64,000 nt of DNA from UBA9715 sp964553375 (GCA_964553375.1 CAZKKN010000002.1:1-64000), one strand, 5' to 3'; shown: positions 26,715 to 35,269, counted from the first letter of the stretch. The notes: generated by a model from the letters alone, not told the origin. Numbers and translations: made by a program.

Positions 26715-27652
26715 TGACAGCCCTCAAACCCAAAGAGACAACGGTGGCCTTGGGCGTGAACCTGGGAGGATTGGCCATGGCCAATCCGGTCACCACGGCA
26801 TCGGGCACCTTCGCCGCTGGTCGGGAATACGGCCAGTTCGTGGATGTGGCGAGCCTGGGCGCTGTGACCACCAAAGGCGTGTCGCTGAACGGCTGGGAGG
26901 GCAACGCTTCGCCCCGCATCGCCGAGACCCCCAGCGGCATGCTCAACTCCATCGGCCTGCAAAACCCCGGTGTAGAACATCTTCTTGAACATGACCTGCC
27001 CTGGCTTCAATCCCAAGGCGCTACGACCATCGTGAACGTCTCGGGCCATAGCTTCCAGGAATACGTTGACGTGATCGAGGCTTTGGAGCAAAGTGACGCG
27101 GTGGGAGCCTATGAGGTGAATGTCTCGTGCCCCAACGTAGATGCGGGCGGCATGACCATCGGCACCGACGCAGCCAGCGTAGAGCAGGTGGTAGCCTGCT
27201 GCCGTGAGCGCACGAAGCGGCCCCTCATCGTGAAGCTCACCCCCAATGTCACCGATGTGACCGAGATAGCCCGGGCGGCTGTGGCTGGCGGCGCCGACGC
27301 GCTCTCGCTCATCAATACGCTTCTGGGCATGGCCATAGATGCCAACCGCAGAAAGCCGCTCCTCGCCCGCGTGGTGGGGGGGCTTTCCGGACCCGCGGTG
27401 AAGCCGGTGGCCCTGCGCATGGTCTGGCAGGTGCACCAAGCGGTATCCGTGCCGTTGCTGGGCATGGGCGGCATCTGCGATGGCACTGATGCCGTGGAGT
27501 TCCTGCTGGCCGGAGCCACTGCCGTTGCTGTGGGAACCGCCAACTTCGTTGACCCCGCCGCCACGGTGAAGGTGATTGATGGCATCATAGATTACTGCGA
27601 GGCCCACGGCGTGAAAGACGTGAACGAGATCATAGGAGGCTTGGAATGCTGA
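26714..27652 (+). CDS. pyrD: Dihydroorotate dehydrogenase, class 1B catalytic subunit
   Basis: This 312-residue FMN enzyme oxidises dihydroorotate to orotate. NPVTTASGTF at the N-terminus, the catalytic-loop Cys in NVSCPNVDAGG, and IPLLGMGGICDG-like phosphate-binding sequence (PLLGMGGICDG) are visible. The Cys and the adjacent pyrK place it in class 1B, the NAD+-linked type. The ATG overlaps the pyrK stop (TGATG). A GTG 6 bases upstream is possible but less likely. Confidence 0.95.
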   Translation: MTALKPKETTVALGVNLGGLAMANPVTTASGTFAAGREYGQFVDVASLGAVTTKGVSLNGWEGNASPRIAETPSGMLNSIGLQNPGVEHLLEHDLPWLQSQGATTIVNVSGHSFQEYVDVIEALEQSDAVGAYEVNVSCPNVDAGGMTIGTDAASVEQVVACCRERTKRPLIVKLTPNVTDVTEIARAAVAGGADALSLINTLLGMAIDANRRKPLLARVVGGLSGPAVKPVALRMVWQVHQAVSVPLLGMGGICDGTDAVEFLLAGATAVAVGTANFVDPAATVKVIDGIIDYCEAHGVKDVNEIIGGLEC

Positions 27653-28371
27653 ACCGTTTCTCATCCGTCGCTCCTGAAGAGCGGATCATCGTAGCGCTGG
27701 ATTGCGGCCACGAGGAAGCCTTGGCCCTGGCCGATTCCCTTTCCGGTAAGGCCCGGTGGCTCAAAGTGGGCATGACCCTCTTCTATGCTTGCGGCCCGTT
27801 TATCGTGAGTGAGCTCAAAGAGCGCGGATTCGATGTCTTCTTGGATCTGAAACTCCATGACATTCCGTTTCAGGTTCAAGGTGCTGCGCGTTCGGCCGCC
27901 CTCACCGGGGCAGATATGCTCACCATGCACTGCCTGGGAGGCCAGGCCATGCTTGCCGCCGGTCAAGCCGGGGTGGAGCAGGCTGCTGTCGAAAGCGGAC
28001 GTCCCACTGCGGTCACGCTGGGAATCACAGTGCTCACCTCCATGGACGAGGCGGCATTGCATCAGGTGGGGATAGAGGCGGCCCCGGCCCAAGAGGTGAG
28101 GACCTTAGCCGGTGTAGCCAAAGAGGCCTCCATCAGCGGCGTTGTAGCTTCCCCCCAGGAAGCGGCCATGTTGCGGGAGATGCTCGGCCCCGATGCGTAT
28201 ATCGTGACCCCCGGAGTGCGTCCTGCCGGCGCTGCCAAAGGCGACCAGAGCCGGGTGGCCACTCCCGAAGCCGCTTTCGCCGCCGGAGCATCCCATGTGG
28301 TCATCGGCCGTCCCATAACCCAGGCACCCTCTCCCGTGGAGGCGTTCTGCACCATAGCCGAAGCCCTTTAG
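27646..28371 (+). CDS. pyrF: Orotidine 5'-phosphate decarboxylase
   Basis: This 241-residue enzyme makes UMP from OMP. IIVALDCGHEEALAL at the N-terminus and the catalytic DLKLHDIPFQV (about residues 66-76, the Lys-Asp tetrad) are diagnostic; VTPGVRP and HVVIGRPIT form the phosphate site. AGGAGG precedes ATG 27646, which overlaps the end of pyrD by 7 bases. It ends the operon. The pyrE gene for the preceding step is not in this window. Confidence 0.95.
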   Translation: MLNRFSSVAPEERIIVALDCGHEEALALADSLSGKARWLKVGMTLFYACGPFIVSELKERGFDVFLDLKLHDIPFQVQGAARSAALTGADMLTMHCLGGQAMLAAGQAGVEQAAVESGRPTAVTLGITVLTSMDEAALHQVGIEAAPAQEVRTLAGVAKEASISGVVASPQEAAMLREMLGPDAYIVTPGVRPAGAAKGDQSRVATPEAAFAAGASHVVIGRPITQAPSPVEAFCTIAEAL

Positions 28372-28784
28372 CGCCGTTCATCGGTTCTTCGGGAAACTAT
28401 TTTCCAGATGTCTCGGCTCTTTCTAAGGACATCCGAAACAGAAGGCATCGTCTGATAGTTTCAACGGGAAGCCACCACGTATAGGGGCTTGGATTTCCGA
28501 CCTACTATATAAGATATATCAACGCATCGGCACTAACGCCTTAAGCATGAGCGACAAAGGGGAGATTCGGACTGACCGACAGGGGATTTGGAGACGAATT
28601 GGCAAATTTACCTTGTATTTCTCGGCAAATACATACTAGAATGTAGTTCATCCGGTAAAACACACTCTTAAATCCACTACCTAACACAGCTTGCCGACGC
28701 CCACCGTGCGTCCATGCAAGAGTCATTCCCAATAACCGTTGGGATGTGCACGGCCTATAAAAATGGGGAAATAAGGAGAGAAGA
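28372..28784. other. 413-base intergenic region between pyrF and mihF
   Basis: No credible coding sequence was seen. The first 100 bases are self-complementary: GAAACTAT (28393-28400) pairs with ATAGTTTC (28455-28462), and CAGATG (28405-28410) with CGTCTG (28449-28454). GATGTC / GACATC can form an alternative inner hairpin. There is no T-run after it. An AT-rich patch lies near 28503-28520. The second half holds a probable mihF promoter. The region is noticeably richer in A/T than the genes around it. Confidence 0.6.
28613..28642 (+). promoter_or_regulatory. Probable mihF promoter with internal palindrome
   Basis: TTGTAT (28613-28618), an 18-base spacer and TAGAAT (28637-28642) resemble a sigma-A promoter. 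GTATTT (28615-28620) and AAATAC (28627-28632) form a dyad with a 6-base centre, overlapping the -35 box and filling much of the spacer. It could be a repressor operator. Confidence 0.45.
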
Positions 28785-29093
28785 ATGGCAATTCCCAAAC
28801 TCAGCGATGCTCAGCGCAAGGAAGCCTTGGAGAAAGCCAAGGAGGCTCGCATCAAGCGCGCAGAGATCCGCGATCAGCTTCGCAATGGCAAGCTCACGCT
28901 TAAGCAGGTGATCGATAAGAAGAACGATCCCATCATCGGTCGCATGAAGGTATCCACGCTCATCGAGACGCTCCCGGGCTACGGCAAGGCTAAGTCCGAG
29001 AAGATCATGAGCGAGCTGCAGATCGCTGAGAGCCGCCGCCTGCGGGGCTTGGGCGAGCGTCAGGAGGCTGCCCTTCTGGAGCGCTTGGGTTAA
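28785..29093 (+). CDS. mihF: Actinobacterial integration host factor (mIHF)
   Basis: This 102-residue, basic DNA-binding protein of the mycobacterial IHF family acts as a nucleoid-associated protein unrelated in fold to E. coli IHF. The sequence follows the family closely: helical basic N-terminus (KLSDAQRKEALEKAKEARIKRAEI), then GRMKVSTLIETLPGYGKAKSEKIM (a helix-two turn-helix DNA-binding module), and ESRRLRGLGERQEAALLERLG at the end. AAGGAGAGAAGA precedes the ATG. Its place directly before gmk is a hallmark of Actinobacteria. Confidence 0.93.
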   Translation: MAIPKLSDAQRKEALEKAKEARIKRAEIRDQLRNGKLTLKQVIDKKNDPIIGRMKVSTLIETLPGYGKAKSEKIMSELQIAESRRLRGLGERQEAALLERLG

Positions 29094-29654
29094 ATGCGCA
29101 AAGGAAATCTCTTTGTGATATCAGGGCCATCGGGTGCCGGCAAGGGCACGCTGGTGGCCCTCCTTTCTTCTTCGGTACCCGATGCCTGGGTCTCCGTTTC
29201 GGCCACCACCCGCAATCCCCGAGAAGGGGAGCAGGACGGTAAGGACTACTTCTTCTTGTCCCAAGAGGAGTTCAAGCGGCTCATCGCAGAAGACGAGCTG
29301 CTGGAATGGGCCGAGTATTCCGGAAATTACTACGGCACGCCCTTGAGAAGCGTGCTGCAGAAGATGGAAGAAGGGCGCCAGGTGATCTTGGAGATAGAGG
29401 TGCAAGGGGCCAAGCAGATCAAGGAGAAGATTCCCCAGGCGAAGCTCATCTTCATAGAACCGCCTTCCTTCGATGAGCTGGAGCGGCGCCTGCGTCATCG
29501 CAATACCGAGACCGAAGCCTCCATAAAACGGCGACTGGAAACAGCGAAGCTAGAACTTTCCGCAAAAGAAGAGTATGATATACAGCTTGTGAATGACAAC
29601 TTGGAGGAAGCTGCAGCTAAGCTTGCCTCCTACATAGAGGAAAACGCCGGATAA
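29094..29654 (+). CDS. gmk: Guanylate kinase
   Basis: This 186-residue enzyme phosphorylates GMP. The P-loop GPSGAGKGTLV (residues 11-21), the GMP-binding TTRNPREGEQDGKDY and the segment LEIEVQGAKQI are complete. It begins at the base after the mihF stop codon without its own Shine-Dalgarno, so translation is probably coupled to mihF. Confidence 0.96.
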   Translation: MRKGNLFVISGPSGAGKGTLVALLSSSVPDAWVSVSATTRNPREGEQDGKDYFFLSQEEFKRLIAEDELLEWAEYSGNYYGTPLRSVLQKMEEGRQVILEIEVQGAKQIKEKIPQAKLIFIEPPSFDELERRLRHRNTETEASIKRRLETAKLELSAKEEYDIQLVNDNLEEAAAKLASYIEENAG

Positions 29655-29673
29655 ACGCGAGGAAGAATCGAAC

Positions 29674-29934
29674 ATGAGCATCATCGAACCTAAGATCGAC
29701 GTACTGCTGGAGAAAGCCGACAACGACCGCTTTCTGCTGTGCTCTGTGGCCAGCAAGCGCGCCCATGACATCAACGACATGCTCCGGGGTCAGCGTGACC
29801 GCGCCCTGCAGATGCAGACGGCCGTGGAGATCGCCCGCGCGTCGGAGACCAAGCCGCTTTCCATCTCCTTCGGGGAGATCGCCCGCGACGACGTGTCCTA
29901 CAACCCCGAATCCATCGACGCTAAGAACCACTAG
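29674..29934 (+). CDS. rpoZ: RNA polymerase omega subunit
   Basis: This 86-residue protein matches omega, which helps assemble beta-prime in RNA polymerase. The N-terminal EPKIDVLLEKADNDRFLLCSVASKRAHDIN and the segment KPLSISFGEIARDDV are typical of the actinobacterial form. GAGGAAG lies ahead of ATG 29674. It follows gmk, as in most Gram-positive bacteria. Confidence 0.93.
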   Translation: MSIIEPKIDVLLEKADNDRFLLCSVASKRAHDINDMLRGQRDRALQMQTAVEIARASETKPLSISFGEIARDDVSYNPESIDAKNH

Positions 29935-31155
29935 GTGACCCTCTACCAGCGCATATGCCTTGTCCACTATCATGAGATAGGGCTCAAAGGCCACAACCGG
30001 TCAGATTTCGAAAAGCGACTGCTGAAGAACCTGCAGTCGCTTTTGTGTGACTATCCCATCGTGACCATCCATCGCATCTCCGGGCGCCTTTGCGTCTTCC
30101 TCAAAGAGGGCACCTCCTTCGAGTGCGCCTTGGAATGCGCCGAGGCCATCCGCTGGGTTCCCGGGGTGGCACGGGTTTCGTGCGGTTACAAATGCGAGCG
30201 GGACATCGAGGAGATGAAAGATGTAGCGGTGCTGGCTTTGAGCGAGTGCGCCGCCTTCCAGACCTTCAAGGCCCAAGCCCGGCGCAGCCATACCGATTTC
30301 CCCATCAACTCCATGGAGATGAACTGCATCATCGGTGAAGCCCTCTGCATGGCATTTCCCGAGAAGACCGTGCAGATGAAAGAGCCTGATATAACCGTGG
30401 GCGTTGAGGTGGTGCAGAATGCCGCCTATATCTACGCCCGCTCCGTTCGAGGCATCGGGGGGCTTCCCGTTGGGGCATCGGGCAAGGTGGTCGCACTGCT
30501 GAGCAGCGGAATCGATTCCCCTGTGGCCCTCTGGCGCATGGCGCGGCGCGGAGCTGTTTGCATCGGCGTGCATTTCTCCGGGCGCCCCCAGACCTCCGAT
30601 GAGAGCGAATATCTGGTAGACGACATTGCGCGGGTGTTGGAGAGAACCGGCTGCATCGCCCGGGTCTACACGGTTCCCTTCGGCGATTACCAAAAGGAGA
30701 TAGCGCTTAAGGTGCCTCCTTCCCTGCGCATCATCATGTATCGGCGCCTGATGTATCGGGTGGCTGAGGCCCTTGCGGCTCGTGAGCATGCCGGCGCGCT
30801 CGTCACGGGAGAGAGCTTGGGTCAAGTGGCATCCCAAACCCTCGATAACATCCGGGCCACCGATGAGGCGGTTTCCCTTCCGGTGCTGCGTCCGCTCATA
30901 GGCACCGACAAGCTGGAGATAATCGAGGCCGCACAGAAGCTGGGCACCTTCGACATCTCCTCTCAGGATGCCCCGGATTGCTGCACTCTCTTCATGCCGC
31001 GAAACCCCGAGACCCACGCCAAGATGCCCCAGGTGCTGGAGGCTGAAGCCATGCTTCCCTTGGAGCAGTGGATTCGCGAGCTGGTCGATGCCGCCGAAGC
31101 GAAGGACTACCGCTGCGCCGCCTACCGGCCACCCCGGACGGCGAATCCCCGTTGA
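29935..31155 (+). CDS. thiI: tRNA 4-thiouridine synthase / sulfur transferase ThiI
   Basis: This 406-residue protein has an N-terminal ferredoxin-like and THUMP RNA-binding region (about residues 60-165) and a PP-loop ATPase domain with ALLSSGIDSPVALWRMARRG near residue 185. It uses ATP and persulfide sulfur to make s4U8 in tRNA. The C-terminal rhodanese domain of enteric ThiI is missing, as in Gram-positive homologues. The start is GTG 29935, directly after the rpoZ stop, suggesting coupling. No iscS-like desulfurase gene, often next to thiI in Firmicutes, is present here. Confidence 0.92.
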   Translation: MTLYQRICLVHYHEIGLKGHNRSDFEKRLLKNLQSLLCDYPIVTIHRISGRLCVFLKEGTSFECALECAEAIRWVPGVARVSCGYKCERDIEEMKDVAVLALSECAAFQTFKAQARRSHTDFPINSMEMNCIIGEALCMAFPEKTVQMKEPDITVGVEVVQNAAYIYARSVRGIGGLPVGASGKVVALLSSGIDSPVALWRMARRGAVCIGVHFSGRPQTSDESEYLVDDIARVLERTGCIARVYTVPFGDYQKEIALKVPPSLRIIMYRRLMYRVAEALAAREHAGALVTGESLGQVASQTLDNIRATDEAVSLPVLRPLIGTDKLEIIEAAQKLGTFDISSQDAPDCCTLFMPRNPETHAKMPQVLEAEAMLPLEQWIRELVDAAEAKDYRCAAYRPPRTANPR

Positions 31156-31313
31156 ATCCCTGTGGGATCCCCGGGTGCTTCTCGGTGAGGATCCGTCAGA
31201 TTCGAATCAAGATCCGATAGGAATGGACGGCTTCCCGGGTGCAACCCCGATGTTCGAACCGGAAGGTCTCCTTGCTATGCTCTCTCAAACCGCAGCGAGG
31301 GAAAGAGAGCGTT
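31156..31313 (+). promoter_or_regulatory. Structured leader region before comEA
   Basis: This 158-base gap contains CCCGGGTGC twice (31170-31178 and 31234-31242); the CCCGGG parts are palindromic and can pair with each other. Between them GGATC/GATCC (31189-31193, 31211-31215) or CCGTC/GACGG (31193-31197, 31226-31230) can pair, around the palindrome GATTCGAATC (31199-31208). TATGCT at 31275-31280 is a possible -10 element. No known riboswitch consensus was recognised. Confidence 0.4.
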
Positions 31314-31955
31314 ATGGATCCTTTGAGCCTATCGGAGCTGAGAAGCAAACTGAGCCTTGAGGCCATCCCCAAACCGGCCTTAGTGGGGATCGTTGCGGTT
31401 ATCCTCATGGTGGCAGTCCTGGTCGGCCGACTTCTTCTTAATACTGCCACCGCCAACGAAATAGCCTTCGAACCCTCACCCGCTGAGGTATCGGAGGAGG
31501 AAGCGACGACGGCCCGGACTCTTTTCGTCCACGTTTCCGGCTGCGTTGCGAACCCGGGCCTTACCGAGTTGCCAGAGGGCTCCCGCGTCGCCGATGCCAT
31601 AGATGCCTGTGGTGGACTCACCGAAGAAGCCGATGCCGCTTCGGTGAATCTGGCCCGAACCCTCAGCGACGGTGAGCAGGTCATCGTTTCTGCCCGAAAG
31701 ACGGATTCCGCCGCAGCTGAGACCGCAGGCGGCCAATCACCCGCCACATCGACCGAAGCTCCGGCAAAGGTGAGCATAAACCGCGCAAGCGCCGAGGAGC
31801 TTACAACCCTTAAAGGGGTGGGGGAGGCTACAGCCGAGAAAATCGTCGCCTATCGGCAGAAAAACGGCAGCTTCAGCACCTTGGAAGGTCTCATGGAGGT
31901 CTCGGGCATAGGCGAGAAGAAATTCGAAGCCTTGAAAGACCAGATCACGCTCTGA
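31314..31955 (+). CDS. comEA: Competence protein ComEA (membrane DNA receptor)
   Basis: The product is 213 residues from ATG 31314; the frame is open further upstream but lacks family similarity there. One N-terminal membrane helix (PALVGIVAVILMVAVLVGRLLL) is followed by an SLBB domain (FVHVSGCVANPGLTELPEGSRVADAI) and a C-terminal helix-hairpin-helix pair (INRASAEELTTLKGVGEATAEKIV...GIGEKK). ComEA binds incoming DNA outside the membrane and hands it to ComEC. Its stop overlaps the comEC start (TGATG). Confidence 0.93.
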   Translation: MDPLSLSELRSKLSLEAIPKPALVGIVAVILMVAVLVGRLLLNTATANEIAFEPSPAEVSEEEATTARTLFVHVSGCVANPGLTELPEGSRVADAIDACGGLTEEADAASVNLARTLSDGEQVIVSARKTDSAAAETAGGQSPATSTEAPAKVSINRASAEELTTLKGVGEATAEKIVAYRQKNGSFSTLEGLMEVSGIGEKKFEALKDQITL

Positions 31956-34270
31956 TGGCATTCGATGCGGATTACCGCCATCGCAAGAGGCGTCCTGCGA
32001 TCACACCTCTTCTCACCGGCGGTCTCGTTTTCTGGATCGCACTGGGTTCAAGCATCATGCTATTCTGCGATGGAAGCGGCTTTGACCCATTCATCGCCGG
32101 TGCCCTTGGCCTCATCCTGGCCTTAAGCCTTCTGCTGCCACTCAAGCGCTCAAAACACCCTTTGGCGTTCTTCCTTCTATCATTGACGGCCGTGGGTTCT
32201 GCCCTGGGCGCGCTCCACGATGGCCTCCTCTCAAACCAGACGGCCGCTCTCCAAGAACGCGGGGAAGCGCAAGCCATCTTGGTCCTCCTCGATGACTCCG
32301 CACCCACCGGTTTCGGCGAGTCAGCCTTAGCCGAGCTACACCTGGATCAAGGCGCCCCTTTGCGCGTATCTGCGGTCTTCTCCTCATCGGAGCCGCTCTT
32401 CTATGGGGATAGGATCGAAGCTTTCGGTCGCTTCGCACCCCCCAGCACCGAGCGTGACGCCTTCACCCTCAGCCAAGGCATCTGCGCTCGCTTCCAGGTG
32501 AGTTCCTACGAGGGCCTTGAGCCCCAAGGGATTGCAGGTGCCATTGGCGCGGTGCGCAAGCAGGTCATCGAGAACCTCCAGGGCTCCGATGCGGCCCACG
32601 GCGTTCTTCAGGCCCTCATCTGCGGATATCGTAGGGATATCAGGGATAGCCCGGTCTATGGGAGCTATCAGAGCTGCGGCCTTGCCCACCTCATCGCCGT
32701 GTCCGGCGCCCACTTGGTCATCGTCACCGCGCTTTTCGCCCAGGTGCTCAAGCTCATAGGCGTGCGCCGCTCTTTGGCGATAGGGATCCTCTGCGCGGTC
32801 ATGGCCGCATATTTCATCTTCTCGGGTGCTCCGGTCTCGGCGCTTCGAGCCTGCATGATGTCATCTGTGGGCATCCTGGCCCTTTTCGGGGCACGGCGCC
32901 CTTCAAGCCTCAACGCCCTGGGGCTATGCATCATCGGGCTTTTGGCGTTCAACCCCTGGGCGGCCCTTTCGGCATCGTTTACCCTCTCTGTGCTCTCCAC
33001 CTTGGGAATCATACTATTCGCTCCGCTTTTGGAGGAGTGGTTCACCTTCGTTGAGCATCCGCTGCCGCAGTTCATCCGCAGCCCGCTGTCGCTTAGCGCC
33101 GCATCGGCTCTGCTCTCCCAGCTCTATGCCTCATCGCTTTTCTCACTGCTTCCCCTCATCTCGCCGGTGGCGAACATCATCTGCGCACCGCTTTTCACCT
33201 TAGCTTGCAGCCTGGGGCTCGGAGCCGCCTTCCTAAGCCTCACCCCGTTGCCTATCGCCGGGCTGGCAGTGGATGCGGCTGCAGGCGTGGCAGGGCTCAT
33301 GAATCTCTCCGCTCAAGTCCTGGCCGCGCTTCCAGCCGCTGCCATCCCCTTCACCCTGCCAACGGCTTTGGGATTGGGGGTGCCGGCCCTTTTGGGTTTC
33401 GGTCTATGGCTTTGGTGGCCGCGCTCGGTCTCCTTGCCACTATGCTTGGGGGTTCCAACGCTTCTGATCGCCCTCTATATCGCCTGGCCCCATGGAGGGG
33501 ATTCCATTACGCTGCTCGATGTGGGCCAAGGGGATGCCCTGCTGCTCCAAAGCGGGGGGTCAACGCTTCTCGTCGATACAGGCAACAAGGATGCCCGGCT
33601 CACATCCGCCTTGGCCCGTCATCGCATCACGCGCCTCTCCGGCGTGCTCATCAGCCACGCCGATGACGACCATTGCGGCTCCCTTGATGCTCTGGAAAAG
33701 TGCATGACCGTGGATAAGGCATTCCTGGCTGCGCCCACCTTCGATGAGCCTGCGGAGAAATGCACAGAGCTTCTGAGCTCGTGTCGAAGGCTCACAGCGC
33801 AAACCGTACCCTTGACCAAGGGGGATGTGCTCACATTCGGCCGCTTCACCCTGGAGGTCCTTTGGCCGGAGGGGTTCACCGACCAAGGGGGAAACGACGA
33901 CAGCCTCTGCCTTCTGGCGAGCTATGACGGCGATGGCGATGGGGCGATCGACGCGAAGGCCCTTTTCCTCGGCGATGCCGAAAGCGAGGTGCTTGAGCGA
34001 ATCCTCCAGGAGAATGACGTGGGAAAGGTGGATATACTCAAAGTCGCTCACCACGGCTCAGCCCGCTCCCTCACTGCTCAGGAAGCCGCCTCGCTTAGTC
34101 CTTCCATCGCGCTCATCGGGGTAGGGGCCCGCAACCGCTACGGACACCCCGCACCCTCGACCTTGGAAATCCTGGAGGGCTGCGGCTGCGCCATCTATCG
34201 CACCGATGAGAATGGGGAGGTTACCTGTAAGCTCAGCCCTCATGCCATCACCGTGAGCTCCATGGCGTAG
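31955..34270 (+). CDS. comEC: DNA uptake channel ComEC/Rec2
   Basis: This is a 771-residue polytopic membrane protein. The N-terminal DUF4131-like region precedes the Competence domain (about residues 215-490: LIAVSGAHLVIVTALFAQVLK, with many helices). A C-terminal metallo-beta-lactamase-like domain (LLDVGQGDALLLQSGGSTLLVDTG, later SHADDDHCGSLDAL) is expected outside the membrane and may degrade the non-transforming strand. It forms an operon with comEA; holA follows within 10 bases, a common arrangement in Gram-positive bacteria. Confidence 0.93.
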   Translation: MAFDADYRHRKRRPAITPLLTGGLVFWIALGSSIMLFCDGSGFDPFIAGALGLILALSLLLPLKRSKHPLAFFLLSLTAVGSALGALHDGLLSNQTAALQERGEAQAILVLLDDSAPTGFGESALAELHLDQGAPLRVSAVFSSSEPLFYGDRIEAFGRFAPPSTERDAFTLSQGICARFQVSSYEGLEPQGIAGAIGAVRKQVIENLQGSDAAHGVLQALICGYRRDIRDSPVYGSYQSCGLAHLIAVSGAHLVIVTALFAQVLKLIGVRRSLAIGILCAVMAAYFIFSGAPVSALRACMMSSVGILALFGARRPSSLNALGLCIIGLLAFNPWAALSASFTLSVLSTLGIILFAPLLEEWFTFVEHPLPQFIRSPLSLSAASALLSQLYASSLFSLLPLISPVANIICAPLFTLACSLGLGAAFLSLTPLPIAGLAVDAAAGVAGLMNLSAQVLAALPAAAIPFTLPTALGLGVPALLGFGLWLWWPRSVSLPLCLGVPTLLIALYIAWPHGGDSITLLDVGQGDALLLQSGGSTLLVDTGNKDARLTSALARHRITRLSGVLISHADDDHCGSLDALEKCMTVDKAFLAAPTFDEPAEKCTELLSSCRRLTAQTVPLTKGDVLTFGRFTLEVLWPEGFTDQGGNDDSLCLLASYDGDGDGAIDAKALFLGDAESEVLERILQENDVGKVDILKVAHHGSARSLTAQEAASLSPSIALIGVGARNRYGHPAPSTLEILEGCGCAIYRTDENGEVTCKLSPHAITVSSMA

Positions 34271-34281
34271 AATAGCCTTCA
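34268..34281 (+). promoter_or_regulatory. Possible -10 element giving a leaderless holA mRNA
   Basis: TAGAAT (34268-34273) overlaps the comEC stop codon and lies 7 bases before ATG 34281, the distance from a -10 box to a transcription start. There is no Shine-Dalgarno before this ATG. No good -35 box is visible. Confidence 0.35.
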
Positions 34282-35243
34282 TGGCTACATCAACTGACAA
34301 AGCATTGCTTCCCGCTTACCTCATCGTGGGCGGAGATGAGCTCAAGCGCCGCCGTGTCCTGGAGAAACTGCGCCAGCGCGTGGAGGCGTTAGGGGACCTC
34401 TCCTTCAACCACGACGAGTTCGATGGCGAAACCACCACCGGCACCGCCATCGCCTCGGCCTGCAATACGCTGCCCTTTGCCAGCGAAATGCGCCTGGTGG
34501 AGGTCAAAAACGGAGAGAAGCTGAAAAAGGCCGACAACGACGTGCTCGAGGCCTATCTGGCTGCACCGAGCCAAAGCACGGTGCTCGCCTTCTCCGCCGA
34601 GAAGCTCGCCAAGAATACCCGGCTTTACAAGGCTTTCGCCGCCCTGGGCTCACAAGCGGTCATCACCTGCGAGCCCATGAAGCGCTTCGAGCTCGTTCGC
34701 GCCGTGCGATCCATGGCCGCTGGCTACGGCTTCACCTTAAGCGAAAGCGCCGCTTCAAAGCTCATCGAACTTACAGGCGAGGATACGGTGCGCCTAGACT
34801 CCGAGCTGCGCAAGCTCGCCTTAGCCGCCAACCCCGATGGAACCATCGGCGAACGCGATGTGGCCACCCTGGTTGCACGAACCACCGTTGCCAAACCCTG
34901 GGAGCTCACCGATGCCTTATCCCGGCGCGACTTGAAGCAGTGCCTGGTGCTTTTGGGGCTTTGCGAGGATGCACCGCTGCGGTTGCTCGCCCTTTGCGTC
35001 GCCCGTCTCAGGGAACTCGCCTGCGCTCAGGCCCTGGAGGCTCGCGGGGAGGGGGCGAACCTCGCCAAGGAGCTGGGCCTTCAGCCCTGGCGCGTTAAGA
35101 ACCTCACAGCTTGGGCCCGCAACTTCACGCCCGAGGAGCTGCGCCGCGCTTTCTCCTCGGCACGGGATTGCGAGCAGAAACTGAAAAGCACCTCCCTTGG
35201 GGATGCCGCCTTCCGCGATTGGGTCATCAGCACGGTAAGCTGA
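34281..35243 (+). CDS. holA: DNA polymerase III delta subunit
   Basis: This 320-residue AAA+-fold clamp-loader subunit opens the sliding clamp. It shows the N-terminal YLIVGGDELKRRRVLEKLRQRV, the KKADNDVLEAYLAAPSQSTVLAFSAEKLAKNTRLYKA region, and the C-terminal collar with KELGLQPWRVKNLTAWARNF. Like other delta subunits it lacks an ATP-binding P-loop. It follows comEC, the usual neighbour, and ends at a strong bidirectional terminator. Confidence 0.92.
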   Translation: MATSTDKALLPAYLIVGGDELKRRRVLEKLRQRVEALGDLSFNHDEFDGETTTGTAIASACNTLPFASEMRLVEVKNGEKLKKADNDVLEAYLAAPSQSTVLAFSAEKLAKNTRLYKAFAALGSQAVITCEPMKRFELVRAVRSMAAGYGFTLSESAASKLIELTGEDTVRLDSELRKLALAANPDGTIGERDVATLVARTTVAKPWELTDALSRRDLKQCLVLLGLCEDAPLRLLALCVARLRELACAQALEARGEGANLAKELGLQPWRVKNLTAWARNFTPEELRRAFSSARDCEQKLKSTSLGDAAFRDWVISTVS

Positions 35244-35269
35244 AGCGCCCAGAATCAGCTCTGAAACGA

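Noticed and set aside
31198..31262. tRNA T-loop-like strings (ATTCGAATC, GTTCGAACC)
   Set aside because: The five bases on each side do not pair as a T-stem, and no acceptor or anticodon arm can be built.
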